Below are positions 15,130-15,439 of a stretch of DNA of 15,439 nucleotides, one piece after another; position 1 is the first letter of the stretch, and each line of letters begins with the position of its first letter. The notes below the pieces were generated by a model, which was given only the letters and a program-made list of their open reading frames with translations, searched no databases and was not told the origin of the DNA. A program made the position numbers and the translations under genes. Source of the DNA: an uncultured Rubrobacteraceae bacterium (lineage in GTDB: Bacteria; Actinomycetota; Rubrobacteria; Rubrobacterales; Rubrobacteraceae); contig CADCVI010000043.1 of NCBI GenBank assembly GCA_902806105.1, positions 1 to 15,439 of the forward strand. The letters run 5' to 3'.

Positions 15130-15439
15130 GTCCGGGACGTATTCCGCGCCGGCCTTCGTGCGCCACGAGTCTCCCGTCCACGCCGGGGAACCCGGGCCAT
15201 GACGACCCCACCTCGTACCTCGACCCGGAGCCCCCTGCCTTTCGGACGAACTCTCTCCTCTACCTGGCACGAGCCCTTCCGGTGCGAAGGGGTCGACCGT
15301 GATCCGCGCCACCCTCGTCGCCCGGGGATCGGGCGAGGGGGGACACCAGGGGTTTTGGAGATGCCCTTACGGGGAATCAGGCGGCAGGGTCTCGTCCGGG
15401 TCCGGTCCGCACGACCTCGCGAGTACCTTTGTGACGGGG
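15117..15439. other. Right-end stretch without a supportable gene
   Basis: Short open frames exist on both strands, but none has a recognisable product, clear ribosome site or convincing codon pattern. An inverted repeat, TCGCCCG-N5-CGGGCGA, lies at 15318-15336 without a T-run. Two fragments touch the right edge. A plus-strand ATG at 15361 stays open to the end. A minus-strand frame running from the edge to a TAA near 15367 reads like a possible C-terminus (PVTKVLARSCGPDPDETLPP). Either could be part of a gene beyond the window; I cannot choose between them. Confidence 0.3.

Noticed and set aside
13209..15200. A 663-codon minus-strand frame opposite the permease
   Set aside because: Its Arg/Asp/Glu/Gly-rich composition is the complement pattern of the hydrophobic permease codons. 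It also runs through the terminator.

Overview
The window reads as chromosomal DNA of a high-GC bacterium, most likely an actinobacterium. GC is roughly two thirds by eye, third codon positions are strongly G/C, GTG and TTG starts are common, and genes are tightly packed with clear GGAGG-type ribosome sites. A Rubrobacter-like host is my guess from general protein character; nothing in the window proves it. I see no tRNA, rRNA, CRISPR array, insertion sequence or phage gene.

Almost everything between about 2.0 and 15.1 kb forms one metabolic module for using glycolate and glyoxylate. On the minus strand, reading right to left from 9040, the genes are hydroxypyruvate isomerase (hyi), tartronate semialdehyde reductase (glxR/garR type), the three glycolate oxidase subunits glcD, glcE and glcF, and a malyl-CoA lyase of the HpcH/CitE superfamily. 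They have short gaps or overlaps and look like one operon. A seven-bladed YVTN beta-propeller lipoprotein and a TVP38/DedA membrane protein follow on the same strand (1992 to 1), possibly as an operon tail. On the plus strand, starting at 10113, are glyoxylate carboligase (gcl), an MOFRL-type glycerate 2-kinase (gckA/ttuD type) and an LctP-family lactate/glycolate permease. That unit ends in a strong rho-independent terminator at 15075-15116. An IclR-family regulator (9153-9941, minus strand) lies between the two units.

The inferred flow is as follows. The permease imports glycolate, and GlcDEF oxidises it to glyoxylate. Gcl joins two glyoxylates into tartronate semialdehyde with loss of CO2. 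Hyi interconverts tartronate semialdehyde and hydroxypyruvate, GlxR reduces tartronate semialdehyde to D-glycerate, and the kinase makes 2-phosphoglycerate for lower glycolysis. The malyl-CoA lyase joins glyoxylate to acetyl-CoA or propionyl-CoA, or runs in reverse, giving a second route in or out of the glyoxylate pool.

Two observations stand out. First, the Gcl protein has glutamate at residue 51, in an RHEEG motif. E. coli Gcl has valine there (RHVEG), and absence of the usual ThDP-activating glutamate is regarded as the hallmark of that enzyme. Second, two near-identical 18-bp palindromes, TTTTC-N8-GAAAA, sit upstream of hyi (9123-9140) and in the iclR/gcl intergenic region (10027-10044). 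They are strong candidates for the operators of the local IclR regulator. A third, half-preserved copy overlaps the tail of the terminator at 15112. The last ~320 bases hold no gene I can support.
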